Assembly (NCBI RefSeq): GCF_030287405.1
Contig: NZ_JASVVV010000001.1
Coordinates: 620,001-684,000, forward strand
Length of the DNA stretch: 64,000 nucleotides
Direction of reading: 5' to 3'
Source: Halalkalicoccus sp. NIPERK01
GTDB lineage: Archaea > Halobacteriota > Halobacteria > Halobacteriales > Halalkalicoccaceae
Part shown: in pieces, positions 1 to 8,210 of the stretch
Position numbering within the stretch: position 1 is the stretch's first letter
How the letters are laid out: each line of letters begins with the position of its first letter
Notes under the pieces: model-generated
Told to the model about the DNA's origin: nothing
Seen by the model: the letters and a program-made list of their open reading frames with translations, nothing else
Database searches by the model: none
Translations under genes and position numbers: made by a program

Positions 1-239
1 GCGGCGTTGTGCGCTCCCTCGTCGCACATCCCCTGCATCTTGAAGTCCTCGTGGCGCCGTTTGAACTCCTCGAGTAGCTCCTCGGGCGGGCCGAGTTCGG
101 GGACGTTCTCGTCGACCTCCCCGGAGAACCACGCCGTCGGCCGGCGAACGACGCCGACACGGGTGGCGTCCTCGGGTACGTCGGCGAAGCCGTGGGAAAG
201 CGCCGCGTGGTACGTCTCCGAGACCGTTCCACGGGTCAT
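1..239 (-). CDS. DUF488-like protein, N-terminal part (cut by window edge)
   Basis: Only the first 79 codons are visible. The start is the ATG whose first base is 239 on the minus strand, and the gene runs off the left edge. The visible protein has the pattern GVVRRPTAWF, then an acidic helix (ELLEEFKRRHEDF) and a GAHNA segment. This resembles haloarchaeal members of the DUF488-like family, which I recall as small proteins of unknown function. The family assignment is by recognition of this N-terminus only; the conserved C-terminal cysteine-containing part is not in the window. Confidence 0.6.
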   Translation of the reverse strand, partial: MTRGTVSETYHAALSHGFADVPEDATRVGVVRRPTAWFSGEVDENVPELGPPEELLEEFKRRHEDFKMQGMCDEGAHNA

Positions 240-379
240 ACCGGTCGGAGGCGGGCGACGCGTAAAACTCCCGCTCCTCGCGCTCGTCTCGACGGCCGCC
301 GGGCGACGGTTTTTGGTCCCTCCCGACGACGATCCGGTATGGCCCGTCCGTCGAATCGACAGGTCCGGGGTGGCGAGCG

Positions 380-1189
380 GTGATCGGAACCCCCCTCCGT
401 CGTGGGCGGTGGGCCGACCACCCCTACGTCGCCGTCGGCGACGGGCCGCGGACCCTGTTGATCGTTCCGGGCCTCAACGACCCGCTCTGTCGGGTCACCG
501 ACCGACTCTGGTTCAGCCTGCTCGTCGCGACCTACTGCGACCGATACACGGGTCGCCACACGGTGGCGATGGTGAGCCGTCCCTCCGGACTCCCCGAGAA
601 CGCCTCGACGCGCGATCTGGCGGCGGGGTACGCGAAGGTGCTCGACGAAATCGGCCCCGCGGACGTGCTGGGGCTCTCGATGGGCGGCTTCCTCGTCGAG
701 CACCTCGCGGCCGACTACCCCGAACTCGTCGAAAACGCGATCCTCGGGCTGGCCGCCGCCCGCCTGAGCGAGCATGGACGCGAAATCGTCGAGCGATGGC
801 GCGAACACGCCGAGCGGGGGGAGTTCCGACCGATCTACGAGGAGGCCGCGGGCGCGGTGGCAGGCGGCCTCCGGGGGCCACCGGTCAGGGGTGCGGCACG
901 GCTCTACGGCCTGCTCGCGTCCCAGTCACGGGTCGACCGGCGGGACTTCCTCGTTTCGGCCGACGCCTGCCTCGCCCACGACGCGACCGATCGCCTCGGC
1001 GACATCGAGGTCCCGACGCTCGTGATCGGCGGGACCGAGGACCCGTTTTTCACGCCCGAGCGCTACCGCGAGACCGTTCGCGGGATCCCCGAGGTCGAGT
1101 TCGTCGAGATCGAGGAGGCGGGCCACGAGGCGGTCCTCGACCGACGGCGCGAGTTCGACGGCGCGATTCGCGAGTTCCTCTACGACTGA
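380..1189 (+). CDS. alpha/beta-hydrolase fold protein
   Basis: 269 residues, the normal size for a single-domain alpha/beta hydrolase. The nucleophile elbow GLSMGG places the catalytic serine at S100. The acid lies in GGTEDPFF (D221) and the histidine in EAGHEAV (H249), so the triad is complete and in order. An oxyanion-type segment VPGLND follows strand 3. The start is a GTG at 380 that overlaps the TGA of a short upstream reading frame beginning at ATG 339. The 3' end overlaps the convergent crotonase gene by 10 bp. Substrate unknown; the paa cluster nearby may be coincidental. Confidence 0.8.
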   Translation: MIGTPLRRGRWADHPYVAVGDGPRTLLIVPGLNDPLCRVTDRLWFSLLVATYCDRYTGRHTVAMVSRPSGLPENASTRDLAAGYAKVLDEIGPADVLGLSMGGFLVEHLAADYPELVENAILGLAAARLSEHGREIVERWREHAERGEFRPIYEEAAGAVAGGLRGPPVRGAARLYGLLASQSRVDRRDFLVSADACLAHDATDRLGDIEVPTLVIGGTEDPFFTPERYRETVRGIPEVEFVEIEEAGHEAVLDRRREFDGAIREFLYD

Positions 1190-1950
1190 AAGTCCGGATC
1201 GCGGTCCTCGAGGAACGCGTCGACGCCCTCGCCGTGCTCCTGCGTGCCGTAGGCCTGCGACTGGACGACGTTCTCGTAGTCGAGCGCCCCCTCCCATCCC
1301 CGTCCGAGGTTCGCGTGGATCGTCCGTTTGGCCAGCCCGATCGTCCTCGTTGGACGCTTTCGCAGGGTGTCGAGCAGGTCGTCGATCCGCTCGTCGAGTT
1401 CGTCCTCGGCGACGACCCCGTTGATCAGCCCGAGGTCCGTCGCCTCCGCGGCGTCGAAGAAGCGACCCGTAAAGGCGAGGTCCTTCGCCGCCCGCAGGCC
1501 GACGAGTCGCGGTAGGAGGAAGGTCCCGCCGGTGTCGGGGATCAGTCCCACGCGGACGAACGCGGCGCTGAAGCCCGCGGACTCGACTGCGTAGGCGAAA
1601 TCGGTGAGCGCGACGATCGCCATCCCCGCGCCGACCGCGTCGCCGTTGATCCGGGCGACGATCGGCACCCGACACGAGAGCGCCTCCTCGGCGAGGCGGC
1701 CGAACGTCTCGTCGATGCGCTCGTAGGCCTCCTCGGGGGTCTCCTCGCGGGCGGCCATCGACTCGATGTCGCCTCCGGCGCTGAACGCCCGTCCCTCGCC
1801 GGTGAGAACGATCGCGTCCTGCTCGGTCGGATCGCTTTCGGCGAGCACGTCGGCGAGTTCGGCGGCAGTCTCGGTCGTGAAGGCGTTCAGGACGTCGGGG
1901 CGGTCGAACGTGATCCGTCGAACGCCGTCGTCGTTGTCGGCGATCTGCAT
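1180..1950 (-). CDS. enoyl-CoA hydratase/isomerase family protein, PaaG-like
   Basis: 256-residue crotonase. Oxyanion-hole elements are AFSAGGDI (about 55-62) and INGDAVGAGM (101-110). The segment VGLIPDTGG has an aspartate at 139, where PaaG-type isomerases carry their catalytic aspartate and classical hydratases carry a glutamate. PaaG-type enzymes isomerise ring-epoxidised phenylacetyl-CoA, the product of PaaABCD-type monooxygenases. The paaABCD operon starts about 2.3 kb away, so a role in phenylacetate degradation is a reasonable inference. Its position on the opposite strand, outside the operon, weakens this. It may instead act in general fatty acyl-CoA oxidation. Confidence 0.8.
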   Translation of the reverse strand: MQIADNDDGVRRITFDRPDVLNAFTTETAAELADVLAESDPTEQDAIVLTGEGRAFSAGGDIESMAAREETPEEAYERIDETFGRLAEEALSCRVPIVARINGDAVGAGMAIVALTDFAYAVESAGFSAAFVRVGLIPDTGGTFLLPRLVGLRAAKDLAFTGRFFDAAEATDLGLINGVVAEDELDERIDDLLDTLRKRPTRTIGLAKRTIHANLGRGWEGALDYENVVQSQAYGTQEHGEGVDAFLEDRDPDFQS

Positions 1951-1988
1951 ACCGGGTCCGATTCAGCCCACCGAGGTAAGTCCTCGCC

Positions 1989-3494
1989 TCAGACCGAGAG
2001 CGGATCGGCGCTCTCGAGGACGAGTTCGCGCGCGACGGGCGAGAGCGTGTACGTTCCGTCCGAGCGCCACTCGACACAGGAACAGCCCCGAAGCTCCAGA
2101 AGGAGGGTCCAGACGTGCTGGAACGGTGCAGCTACTTCGGTACCGACCTCGCTGGCGGTCGCACTCCCGCGTTCGGCGAGCGACTCGATGACGGCCCACG
2201 TCTGGGCCTCGTTACAGAGCGACCGCCGGCTTGCGGCCTCGATCTCGGCGGCGACCCCCACGGCCTCGGCGTCGTCGTCCGTCGTCTCGCCCCCCTCGAT
2301 GCCGCCGACTCCCTCGTCCCGCGGCCGGTCGCCTTCCCCATCATTCCGAGTACCATCGAGGCGCTCGCGAAGCTCCTCGACCTCGGCCTCGAGCGCGGAG
2401 TTCTCCGAGCGCAGTCGTTCGAGTTCCTCGTCCATCCCCACGTCGGGGAGCGTCGCCTGCGCCGATCCGATCGGCGTCTCGCCCGACAGGGCGTCGGCCA
2501 TCTGTCGGGCCGCCTCGCTCACGTCGCGGGCGGAGTCGAGTTCGCGTTCCAACTGCTCGATCCGGCGGTCCCGCTGGGCGAGTTCGCGTTCGAGTTCCGC
2601 GACCCGTTCCCGCTCGCGCTGTTGGTCCTCAGTGATCGACTGGAGGTCGCCGACGAGTCCGTCGCTGACGGACTTGAGTTCGGGACGCTCGAAGTCGTCG
2701 AGCCCCGGCGTGGCCCCCGCGTCGAACGTCCGTTTTCGCTTGAACTGCACCTGCCGAACGTCGCCGTCGGTCCAGTCGGTCTGGAGGAACGCCTCGCCGG
2801 CGTCGAGATCCGAGACGCGCTCGCCGTACTCGCTTCCCACGATCCGTCCGACCACTTTGGTGTCGTTGTCCCACGTCAGGCGGTGCCAGACCAGCCAGTT
2901 CGCTTGGGTGATGAAGTCCTTTTTCACGTCGGCGGGGCGCTGGCTGATTCCGACGATGCCGAGGCCGTGTTTCCGTCCGCGTTTTCCGATCTTGATCAGC
3001 ATTCGCCCCGTCTCGTCCATCCCGCCCCCCTCGGGGATGTACTCGTGGACCTCCTCGACGACGAGCAGAAACGGTTTTTTGAGCTTCTTCTCCTTGGCGA
3101 AGAGGTGACGGGCGGTCTCGCGCAGGAGGTCGTCGGCCGCGGTCTCGTCGAGGTAGCCCGAGACGTCGAGGATCGTGGGGACGTTCTGCTCCAGGGCGAG
3201 TTCGGCGACCTTCTCTGCGTGTTCGGGACCAACCTGGATGTCACACTCCTCGTCGGCGCCGGCGTGCAGCAGTTCGTACTCCTCTTTCAGTCCGTAGTAT
3301 TCGCCGTCGGTGTCGACGATCAGAACGGGATAGCCCGCCTCCAGCAGTTCCTCGACGACGACGCTCGCGGTGTTCGACTTCCCCGATCCCGACTTGCCGG
3401 TGACGAATCCGCGTCCGGTCAGAAGCTGAACGACCGGCATTTCGACGCTCTCGCCGTCGTCCGCGGTGCCGACCGTCACCCGTTCCTCGCTCAT
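1989..3494 (-). CDS. HerA/DUF87-type ATPase with coiled coil and C-terminal winged helix
   Basis: 501 residues. N-terminal P-loop ATPase of the HerA/FtsK superfamily: Walker A GKSGSGKSN near residues 33-41, Walker B LLVVEEVHEY near 142-151, then ISQRPADV as the sensor/arginine-finger region. Residues of about 290-390 are charged heptads typical of coiled coil. A low-complexity acidic linker follows, and the last about 90 residues look like a small winged helix (EAQTWAVIESLAERGSATASEV). The protein lacks the HAS beta-barrel of true HerA and has no NurA partner nearby. It is therefore best regarded as a haloarchaeal DUF87 ATPase of unknown role, probably DNA-associated. Confidence 0.8.
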   Translation of the reverse strand: MSEERVTVGTADDGESVEMPVVQLLTGRGFVTGKSGSGKSNTASVVVEELLEAGYPVLIVDTDGEYYGLKEEYELLHAGADEECDIQVGPEHAEKVAELALEQNVPTILDVSGYLDETAADDLLRETARHLFAKEKKLKKPFLLVVEEVHEYIPEGGGMDETGRMLIKIGKRGRKHGLGIVGISQRPADVKKDFITQANWLVWHRLTWDNDTKVVGRIVGSEYGERVSDLDAGEAFLQTDWTDGDVRQVQFKRKRTFDAGATPGLDDFERPELKSVSDGLVGDLQSITEDQQRERERVAELERELAQRDRRIEQLERELDSARDVSEAARQMADALSGETPIGSAQATLPDVGMDEELERLRSENSALEAEVEELRERLDGTRNDGEGDRPRDEGVGGIEGGETTDDDAEAVGVAAEIEAASRRSLCNEAQTWAVIESLAERGSATASEVGTEVAAPFQHVWTLLLELRGCSCVEWRSDGTYTLSPVARELVLESADPLSV

Positions 3495-3553
3495 GGCTCG
3501 CCTCGCGCGTTCATTGCCGGAAAATATCGGTTATATTACTTAAATCCTCCCGC

Positions 3554-4195
3554 TCACCGGAAGAGCTGGGCGAACAGCGCGCCCTGCCCGCGACGGAGCC
3601 GCTCCGAGAGGGCGGACGTGCCGATCCCGAGTTCCGCTGCGACCTCGCTCGCGGTCGCTTTTCGAGGGATTTCGAAGTAGCCCATGTCGAGGGCCGTCTC
3701 GAGGGCGGCCTCCTGAGTCGGGGTGAGGTCCCACCGTTGCGCGACGGGGGTATCGTTGCCCGTCCCCAGCGGGTAGACCCGTTCCAGGGTGACGCCGACC
3801 GCCTCGCCCGCGGCCGCGAGAACCCCCCTGAGGACGTCGTGGCCGACGACCGCCCCCAGATACGTCTCGACCCCCCCGCGGTACTGCAACGATTCGGCCA
3901 TGAACCCCACGTCGACGAGCCGGTGGACCACGCAGGGGTGTTTCGAGAGACACCGGACGTTAGCAGCCCCGTTTACGGTCGAGACGTGCAGGTACCGGAT
4001 GTCCTCGTCCTCGTCGAGACGCTCGACGAGCGCGTCCGCCCCGCCCCGAACGCTGAACCGCAACAGCGCGTTGCCGTCGCGTCGGGCCTGTGGCGGGCGA
4101 CACTCGACGGTCGCGTTCGCCTCCCGCGTGGCCCGTGCGAGCGGGCAGTCGTCGCCCGTCACCCGGAACTCGACGACGAGACACTCCTCGATCAT
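3554..4195 (-). CDS. HTH_10 (bacterio-opsin-activator type) transcriptional regulator
   Basis: 213 residues. The C-terminus has the HTH_10 pattern: LTPTQEAALETALDMGYFEIPR followed by ATASEVAAELGIGTSALSERLRR, the hallmark of the haloarchaeal Bat-like regulator family. The N-terminal about 150 residues form an effector domain with several cysteines and no recognisable PAS or GAF signature. The gene is divergent from paaA with 82 bp between the start codons. It is therefore the obvious candidate regulator of the phenylacetyl-CoA epoxidase operon. That link is inferred from position only. Confidence 0.8.
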   Translation of the reverse strand: MIEECLVVEFRVTGDDCPLARATREANATVECRPPQARRDGNALLRFSVRGGADALVERLDEDEDIRYLHVSTVNGAANVRCLSKHPCVVHRLVDVGFMAESLQYRGGVETYLGAVVGHDVLRGVLAAAGEAVGVTLERVYPLGTGNDTPVAQRWDLTPTQEAALETALDMGYFEIPRKATASEVAAELGIGTSALSERLRRGQGALFAQLFR

Positions 4196-4218
4196 CGCCT
4201 CCCGTAGCCCGCCGTGGT

Positions 4219-4243
4219 ATTTAAACCCCGCCTATATGCGGGT
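4219..4243. promoter_or_regulatory. regulator promoter box and palindrome between HTH_10 gene and paaA
   Basis: TTTAAA at 4219-4224 lies 24-29 nt upstream of the regulator start on the minus strand, the spacing of a leaderless haloarchaeal promoter. Immediately next to it is an inverted repeat CCCGC (4227-4231) / GCGGG (4238-4242) around the AT-rich centre CTATAT, which could serve as a TATA box towards paaA. An operator overlapping both promoters is inferred, not shown. Confidence 0.45.
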
Positions 4244-4277
4244 GAATCGGTATGCGTTCGAACGACCATGAAGAACT

Positions 4278-5216
4278 ATGGACATCGAGGAGCTCAAAGA
4301 GCGCGCGGGTCCGCGGGCGTTCAGCCCGAAGGACGACCTGTCCGAGGAGTACAGGAGAGCAGCGACGCGCATGATCCAGTTCCACGCCAACAGCGAGGTG
4401 ATGGGCGGATACCTCGACAAGCAGTTCACCCGTCAGGCGCCGAGCCTCGACCGGAAACTGGCATGTACGGCGAAGGTACAGGACGAGATCGGCCACGCCC
4501 AACTGCTGTACCGGGCCGCCGAGACACTGGGCGTGAAGACGCGCGAGGAGATGCTCGCTGAACTCGAACGCGGCGAGGGGAAGTTCCTGAACTGCTTTCA
4601 CTACCCGGTCGATTCGTGGTACGAGGCGCCGATGATCGACTTCTTCGTCGACGGCGGGGCGATGCGCCGGCAGGCGACGCTGAAGGCGACGAGCTGGGAG
4701 CCCTACGCCCACGCGATGGACAAGGTCTGCTTCGAGGAGGGCTTTCACGTCAAACACGGCGAGGACATTCTGAGAGAGCTGATGGGCAGTTCGCGGGCGA
4801 ACCGGGAGCGGGTACAGGAGACGTTCGACGAGTGGTGGCCCCGGATCGTCCAGTTCTTCGGGCCGCCGAACAAGGACAGCAAACACAACGACTTCGCCCA
4901 GGAGGTGGGGTTGAAGACGACGAGCAACGACGACCTCCGGCAGGCCTTCCTGAACGCCTACATCCCGAAGGCCGAGAAGTACGGACTGGAGCTTCCGGAT
5001 ACACCCCGGATCGAGTACGACGAGCGCTCCGGGAGATACGAACTGGAGTACGACGACCTGGACTGGGAGGAGTTCTGGACGATCGCGAACAACGACTACG
5101 AGGGGAGCGCAGAACAGATCGGATCGCGCCGACGGCGTCACGAGGCGGTGGCGTGGGTGCGCGAGTCGATGGACGCGTGGGAAACGAGTCAGGAAGCGCC
5201 ACAGGTGGCCGATTGA
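4278..5216 (+). CDS. paaA: 1,2-phenylacetyl-CoA epoxidase, catalytic subunit PaaA
   Basis: 312 residues, the usual length. This is the di-iron oxygenase subunit that epoxidises the ring of phenylacetyl-CoA, working with PaaC, PaaB, PaaD and a reductase. Di-iron ligand motifs are intact: E40, E70-x2-H73 (DEIGH) and E154-x2-H157 (EEGFH). Substrate-pocket segments such as YEAPMIDFFVDG are conserved. First gene of a tight operon paaA-paaB-paaC-paaD-zinc ribbon. An ATG at 4268 is in another frame, so 4278 is the start. No PaaE reductase or PaaK ligase gene is present in the window. Confidence 0.95.
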   Translation: MDIEELKERAGPRAFSPKDDLSEEYRRAATRMIQFHANSEVMGGYLDKQFTRQAPSLDRKLACTAKVQDEIGHAQLLYRAAETLGVKTREEMLAELERGEGKFLNCFHYPVDSWYEAPMIDFFVDGGAMRRQATLKATSWEPYAHAMDKVCFEEGFHVKHGEDILRELMGSSRANRERVQETFDEWWPRIVQFFGPPNKDSKHNDFAQEVGLKTTSNDDLRQAFLNAYIPKAEKYGLELPDTPRIEYDERSGRYELEYDDLDWEEFWTIANNDYEGSAEQIGSRRRRHEAVAWVRESMDAWETSQEAPQVAD

Positions 5217-5217
5217 T

Positions 5218-5538
5218 ATGATCTGGGAAGTGTTCAGACAGGCGAAACCGGGGAAGTACCACACCCACTGCGGGAACGTCCACGCCCCCGACCGGGAGAT
5301 GGCGAAGCTGTTCGCCCAGATTCAACACGGCCGGCGGATGCAGACCAACAGCCTGTGGGTCGTCCCGCAGGATGAAGTGAGCGAGGTCGACAGTGATGAA
5401 GCGACCTTCGGCGGGAGCACGGACAAGGCGTACCGCTGGGCGATGACCTATAATAGAGTGGACGCGAGTTTCGCCGCCGAGGTCGAACGGAGCGAGGAGG
5501 AACAGCGCGAGGCCGCGAAAGCGAGGGAGGAGCCATGA
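5218..5538 (+). CDS. paaB: 1,2-phenylacetyl-CoA epoxidase, subunit PaaB
   Basis: 106 residues, starting 2 nt after the paaA stop. It begins WEVFRQAKPGKYHTHCGNVHA, followed by a segment MAKLFAQIQHGRRMQTNSLW typical of PaaB, the small non-catalytic subunit that bridges PaaA-PaaC heterodimers. The C-terminal about 20 residues are charged and variable. Its end overlaps the paaC start by 4 nt, indicating translational coupling. Confidence 0.93.
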   Translation: MIWEVFRQAKPGKYHTHCGNVHAPDREMAKLFAQIQHGRRMQTNSLWVVPQDEVSEVDSDEATFGGSTDKAYRWAMTYNRVDASFAAEVERSEEEQREAAKAREEP

Positions 5539-6311
5539 CGCCCACGGAAGAGCTACTGTTTCGGCTCGCGGACGACGAGTACGTGATCGCAGAGCGCTAC
5601 ACCGAGTGGCAGATCTACGCGCCCACCATCGAGTCGGATCTCGCGCTGGCGAACATCGCACAGGACGAGTTCGGCCACGCCCGCCTGTGGTACGACGTCC
5701 TCGAAGAACGGGGCTACGAGGAGAAAGACCTCCTCTGGGAGCGCGCTCCCGAGGACTTCCGCCACAGCACGCTGTGTGAACTCGCCTTCGAGGAGGGCGA
5801 CTGGGCCGATCCCGTCGTCCGGAGCTACCTCTACGACACCGCAGAACGCCTGCGGCTGGAGGCGCTGGTCGATTCGAGCGAGCCGGCGATCGCCTCCCGG
5901 GTGAAGAAGGTCCTCTCGGAGGAGGACTACCACCGCGAGCACGCCCAGAGCTGGCTCGAACGCCTCGCGGAGGGCGAGAGCCGCGAGCGCGTGCAGGCCG
6001 CGCTCGACCGGCTGTTCCCGCACGCGCTCTCGCTGTTCGACCCCGGCGAGAACGAGGACAAGGTCATTTCGGAGGGCTTGCGCACCGAGTCACTTGCCGC
6101 TCTCCGAGAGGAGTGGTTCGCGGTTACGATCCCGTATCTCGAATCGCTCGGTCTCTCCGTGCCCGAACCCGAGGACGTGGCGCGGCCCGAGATCCGTGGA
6201 CGGGACGGTTCGCACACCGCCGAGTGGTTCGATCTCCACGCCTCGTTTACCGCGACGTACCACGAACTCGGCTTCGACGAGCCGACCCGACTCCGGGGTG
6301 GGGGCGCGTGA
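5535..6311 (+). CDS. paaC: 1,2-phenylacetyl-CoA epoxidase, structural subunit PaaC
   Basis: 258 residues, ferritin-like, related to PaaA. It keeps part of the pattern (AQDEFGHAR near 43-51, EEDYHREH near 135-142). In the known complexes this subunit pairs with PaaA and is catalytically silent. ATGA overlap with paaB upstream; its TGA overlaps the GTG start of paaD downstream (GTGA at 6308-6311), so the five-gene set is probably one transcript. Confidence 0.93.
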   Translation: MTPTEELLFRLADDEYVIAERYTEWQIYAPTIESDLALANIAQDEFGHARLWYDVLEERGYEEKDLLWERAPEDFRHSTLCELAFEEGDWADPVVRSYLYDTAERLRLEALVDSSEPAIASRVKKVLSEEDYHREHAQSWLERLAEGESRERVQAALDRLFPHALSLFDPGENEDKVISEGLRTESLAALREEWFAVTIPYLESLGLSVPEPEDVARPEIRGRDGSHTAEWFDLHASFTATYHELGFDEPTRLRGGGA

Positions 6312-6721
6312 GCAGCGAGCGCCCGACCGCGTGTGCGTATACCGACTACACGCCGGGCGAGAGTATCGAAGAATTTCCGAAGACGGGCGAAGGGTCGTCC
6401 GGAATCGAACGACAGGTGTGGGACGCGCTCTACGAGGTCGAGGACCCGGAGATGCCGATCAGCGTCGTGGATCTCGGGCTGATTTACGGAGTGGGCATCG
6501 AGGGGCTCGACGGAAAGACGAACGCGGTCGTGACGATGACGCTCACCTACACCGGCTGTCCGGCCCGCTCGATGCTCAAAGGAGATATCCGCGAGGCCGC
6601 CGCCAGCCCGGACGGAATCGACTCGGCCGAGGTGCGCCTCGTCTGGAGCCCCGAGTGGACCCTCGAGATGGTGAGCGAGGCCGGAAAGGAGGACCTTCGG
6701 GAGTTCGGCCTCAGCATATGA
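6308..6721 (+). CDS. paaD: PaaD, DUF59/MIP18 (iron-sulfur assembly-like) domain only
   Basis: 137 residues from a GTG start that overlaps the paaC stop. Core DUF59 signature: DPEMPISVVDLGLIYGV and LTYTGCPARSML with the conserved cysteine, ending in VRLVWSPEW. PaaD is needed for maturation or activity of the PaaABC oxygenase. Bacterial PaaD carries a C-terminal zinc ribbon after the DUF59 domain. Here the protein stops before it and the ribbon is encoded by the next, overlapping gene. Confidence 0.9.
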   Translation: MSSERPTACAYTDYTPGESIEEFPKTGEGSSGIERQVWDALYEVEDPEMPISVVDLGLIYGVGIEGLDGKTNAVVTMTLTYTGCPARSMLKGDIREAAASPDGIDSAEVRLVWSPEWTLEMVSEAGKEDLREFGLSI

Positions 6722-6891
6722 GGCGACCCGACCCGAGCGTTACGACCGGCGAGGCGGACGAATCGAACCCGGTGGAGTGTCCCTACTGCGGGTCGACCGA
6801 GACCGAGCGCGAACATCCGAAAGGACCGTCGCTCTGTCGGTCGATGCACTTCTGTCACGGCTGCGGGCAGCCCTTCGAACGGATGGAGTAA
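6718..6891 (+). CDS. stand-alone PaaD-type zinc-ribbon protein
   Basis: 57 residues starting at an ATG that overlaps the paaD stop (ATGA at 6718-6721). CPYCGST, then a conserved RSMHFCHGCGQPFERM tail, reproduces the C-terminal zinc ribbon of bacterial PaaD, with CxxC pairs at both ends. It most likely acts with the DUF59 protein as a two-piece PaaD. The frame differs from paaD, so a read-through fusion is impossible without a frameshift. The downstream convergent acetyltransferase gene ends 2 nt away. Confidence 0.85.
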   Translation: MRRPDPSVTTGEADESNPVECPYCGSTETEREHPKGPSLCRSMHFCHGCGQPFERME

Positions 6892-6892
6892 C

Positions 6893-7312
6893 TCAGAGGA
6901 CGCGGCGCATGGAAACCGCACTCGCCGGACACGTCGTCGTGAACTGACTCGTCCGCGCGATGGGATCGGGAACCCGCTCCCGGTCGATCCGCTCGAAGCC
7001 CCGTTTCTCGAAGAACTCCGCCGCCGTGGTCGTCAGCAGGTAGAGCCCCGAGACGCCCCGATCGGCGGCGATCGCACACAGCCGGTCGGTGATCTCGCTC
7101 CCGAAGCCCTCGCCGCGGACCGCGGGATCGACGGCGATCGATCGCAACAGGGCGTCGGTGCCGTGAACCTCGAGGCCGCCACAGCCGACGCGCTCGCCGT
7201 CGATCCGGGCGACGTAGAGGGCCGTCCCGTCGAGGTCCGTCGGGAGGTCGCTCGCTTCGAGCAGCGAGACGGCGTACCCGCGGTCGCTTCCGTTCGCGGC
7301 GACGAGTTCCAT
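6893..7312 (-). CDS. GNAT-family N-acetyltransferase, ArsN2-like
   Basis: 139 residues from ATG 7312; a GTG six codons upstream at 7330 is the alternative start. GNAT acetyl-CoA site: RSIAVDPAVRGEGFGSEITD, with the R/Q-x-x-G-x-G/A pattern, preceded by GCGGLEV and followed by YLLTTTAAEFFEKRGF. The last two segments are characteristic of the ArsN2 group. An arsenic link is family annotation only; no ars genes are nearby. Confidence 0.75.
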   Translation of the reverse strand: MELVAANGSDRGYAVSLLEASDLPTDLDGTALYVARIDGERVGCGGLEVHGTDALLRSIAVDPAVRGEGFGSEITDRLCAIAADRGVSGLYLLTTTAAEFFEKRGFERIDRERVPDPIARTSQFTTTCPASAVSMRRVL

Positions 7313-7379
7313 GGCGAACGGTCGCGCCACCGACCCATAAGTCGGAGGGGTTTACCCGATTCGAGGAGTACGCGGCCCC

Positions 7380-8210
7380 ATGAGCGAGGGATGGTTCGCC
7401 GACATCGGTCCCGACGATCGCGGGGAAGCGGCTCGTGCGATCCGCGAAGGGAGCGCCGACGCCCCCGAGGACTGGCCGGCGCTGGCCGTCGGGAGCGGGT
7501 TCGCTTCCGACGACGAGGAGTACTACGAGCGACTCCACGAGGCGACGCTCGGGGCCGCCCGCGAGGAGGTACGCGAGCGCGAACGCGCCGACGACGCCCA
7601 GCTCGTCCACGCGGTTCGCGCGATGGACGATGCCGAACGGGTGGCCAACGAACTCGCCGAGAGGGTGGGGGAGTGGGGCGGTAGCCTCTTCTCGGAGTCG
7701 GGATCGGGAGTCGAGTACGCCCGCCGGTTGGCCGACCGCGAGGGCGAGACGCCGGTCGAGGAGCGGGCCATCGCGCTCGCCGCTCGAACGGCGGCGCTGG
7801 CCGACGAGGCGGACTCGCTTAGGGAATTCATCGAGCGGACCACCCCGACGGTCGCGCCCAACCTCTCGGCGCTCGCGGGGCCCGTGCTCGCGGCGCGCCT
7901 GATGGCACTGGCGGGCGGACTCGGAGAGCTGGCGAAGAAACCGAGCGGCACCCTCCAGGTGCTGGGCGCGGAGGACGCGCTGTTCGCGCACCTCCGCGGA
8001 CACGCCCCCTCGCCGAAACACGGGATCATCTACACCCACGAGTACGTTCACGGGACGCGCCCCGAGGACCGGGGTTCGGCCGCCCGTGCGCTCGCCGGAA
8101 AGCTCACCATCGCCGCGCGTGTCGACCACTACGCGGGCGAGCGCCGACCAGAACTCGACGCGGAACTCGACGAACGCATCGCGACCATCCGGGCGCGGGA
8201 GGAGTCATGA
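7380..8210 (+). CDS. Nop5 (Nop56/58 family) core protein of box C/D RNPs
   Basis: 276 residues. The NOP domain is recognisable in the segment ending VAPNLSALAGPVLAARLMALAGGL, followed by KKPSGTLQVLGAEDALFAHL and APSPKHGIIY, which bind the L7Ae-kink-turn RNA complex. The N-terminal about 90 residues correspond to the fibrillarin-binding region, and the central helices to the coiled coil. It forms the scaffold of the 2'-O-methylation RNP. The stop overlaps the flpA start by 4 nt, as expected for the obligate partner pair. Confidence 0.92.
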   Translation: MSEGWFADIGPDDRGEAARAIREGSADAPEDWPALAVGSGFASDDEEYYERLHEATLGAAREEVRERERADDAQLVHAVRAMDDAERVANELAERVGEWGGSLFSESGSGVEYARRLADREGETPVEERAIALAARTAALADEADSLREFIERTTPTVAPNLSALAGPVLAARLMALAGGLGELAKKPSGTLQVLGAEDALFAHLRGHAPSPKHGIIYTHEYVHGTRPEDRGSAARALAGKLTIAARVDHYAGERRPELDAELDERIATIRAREES

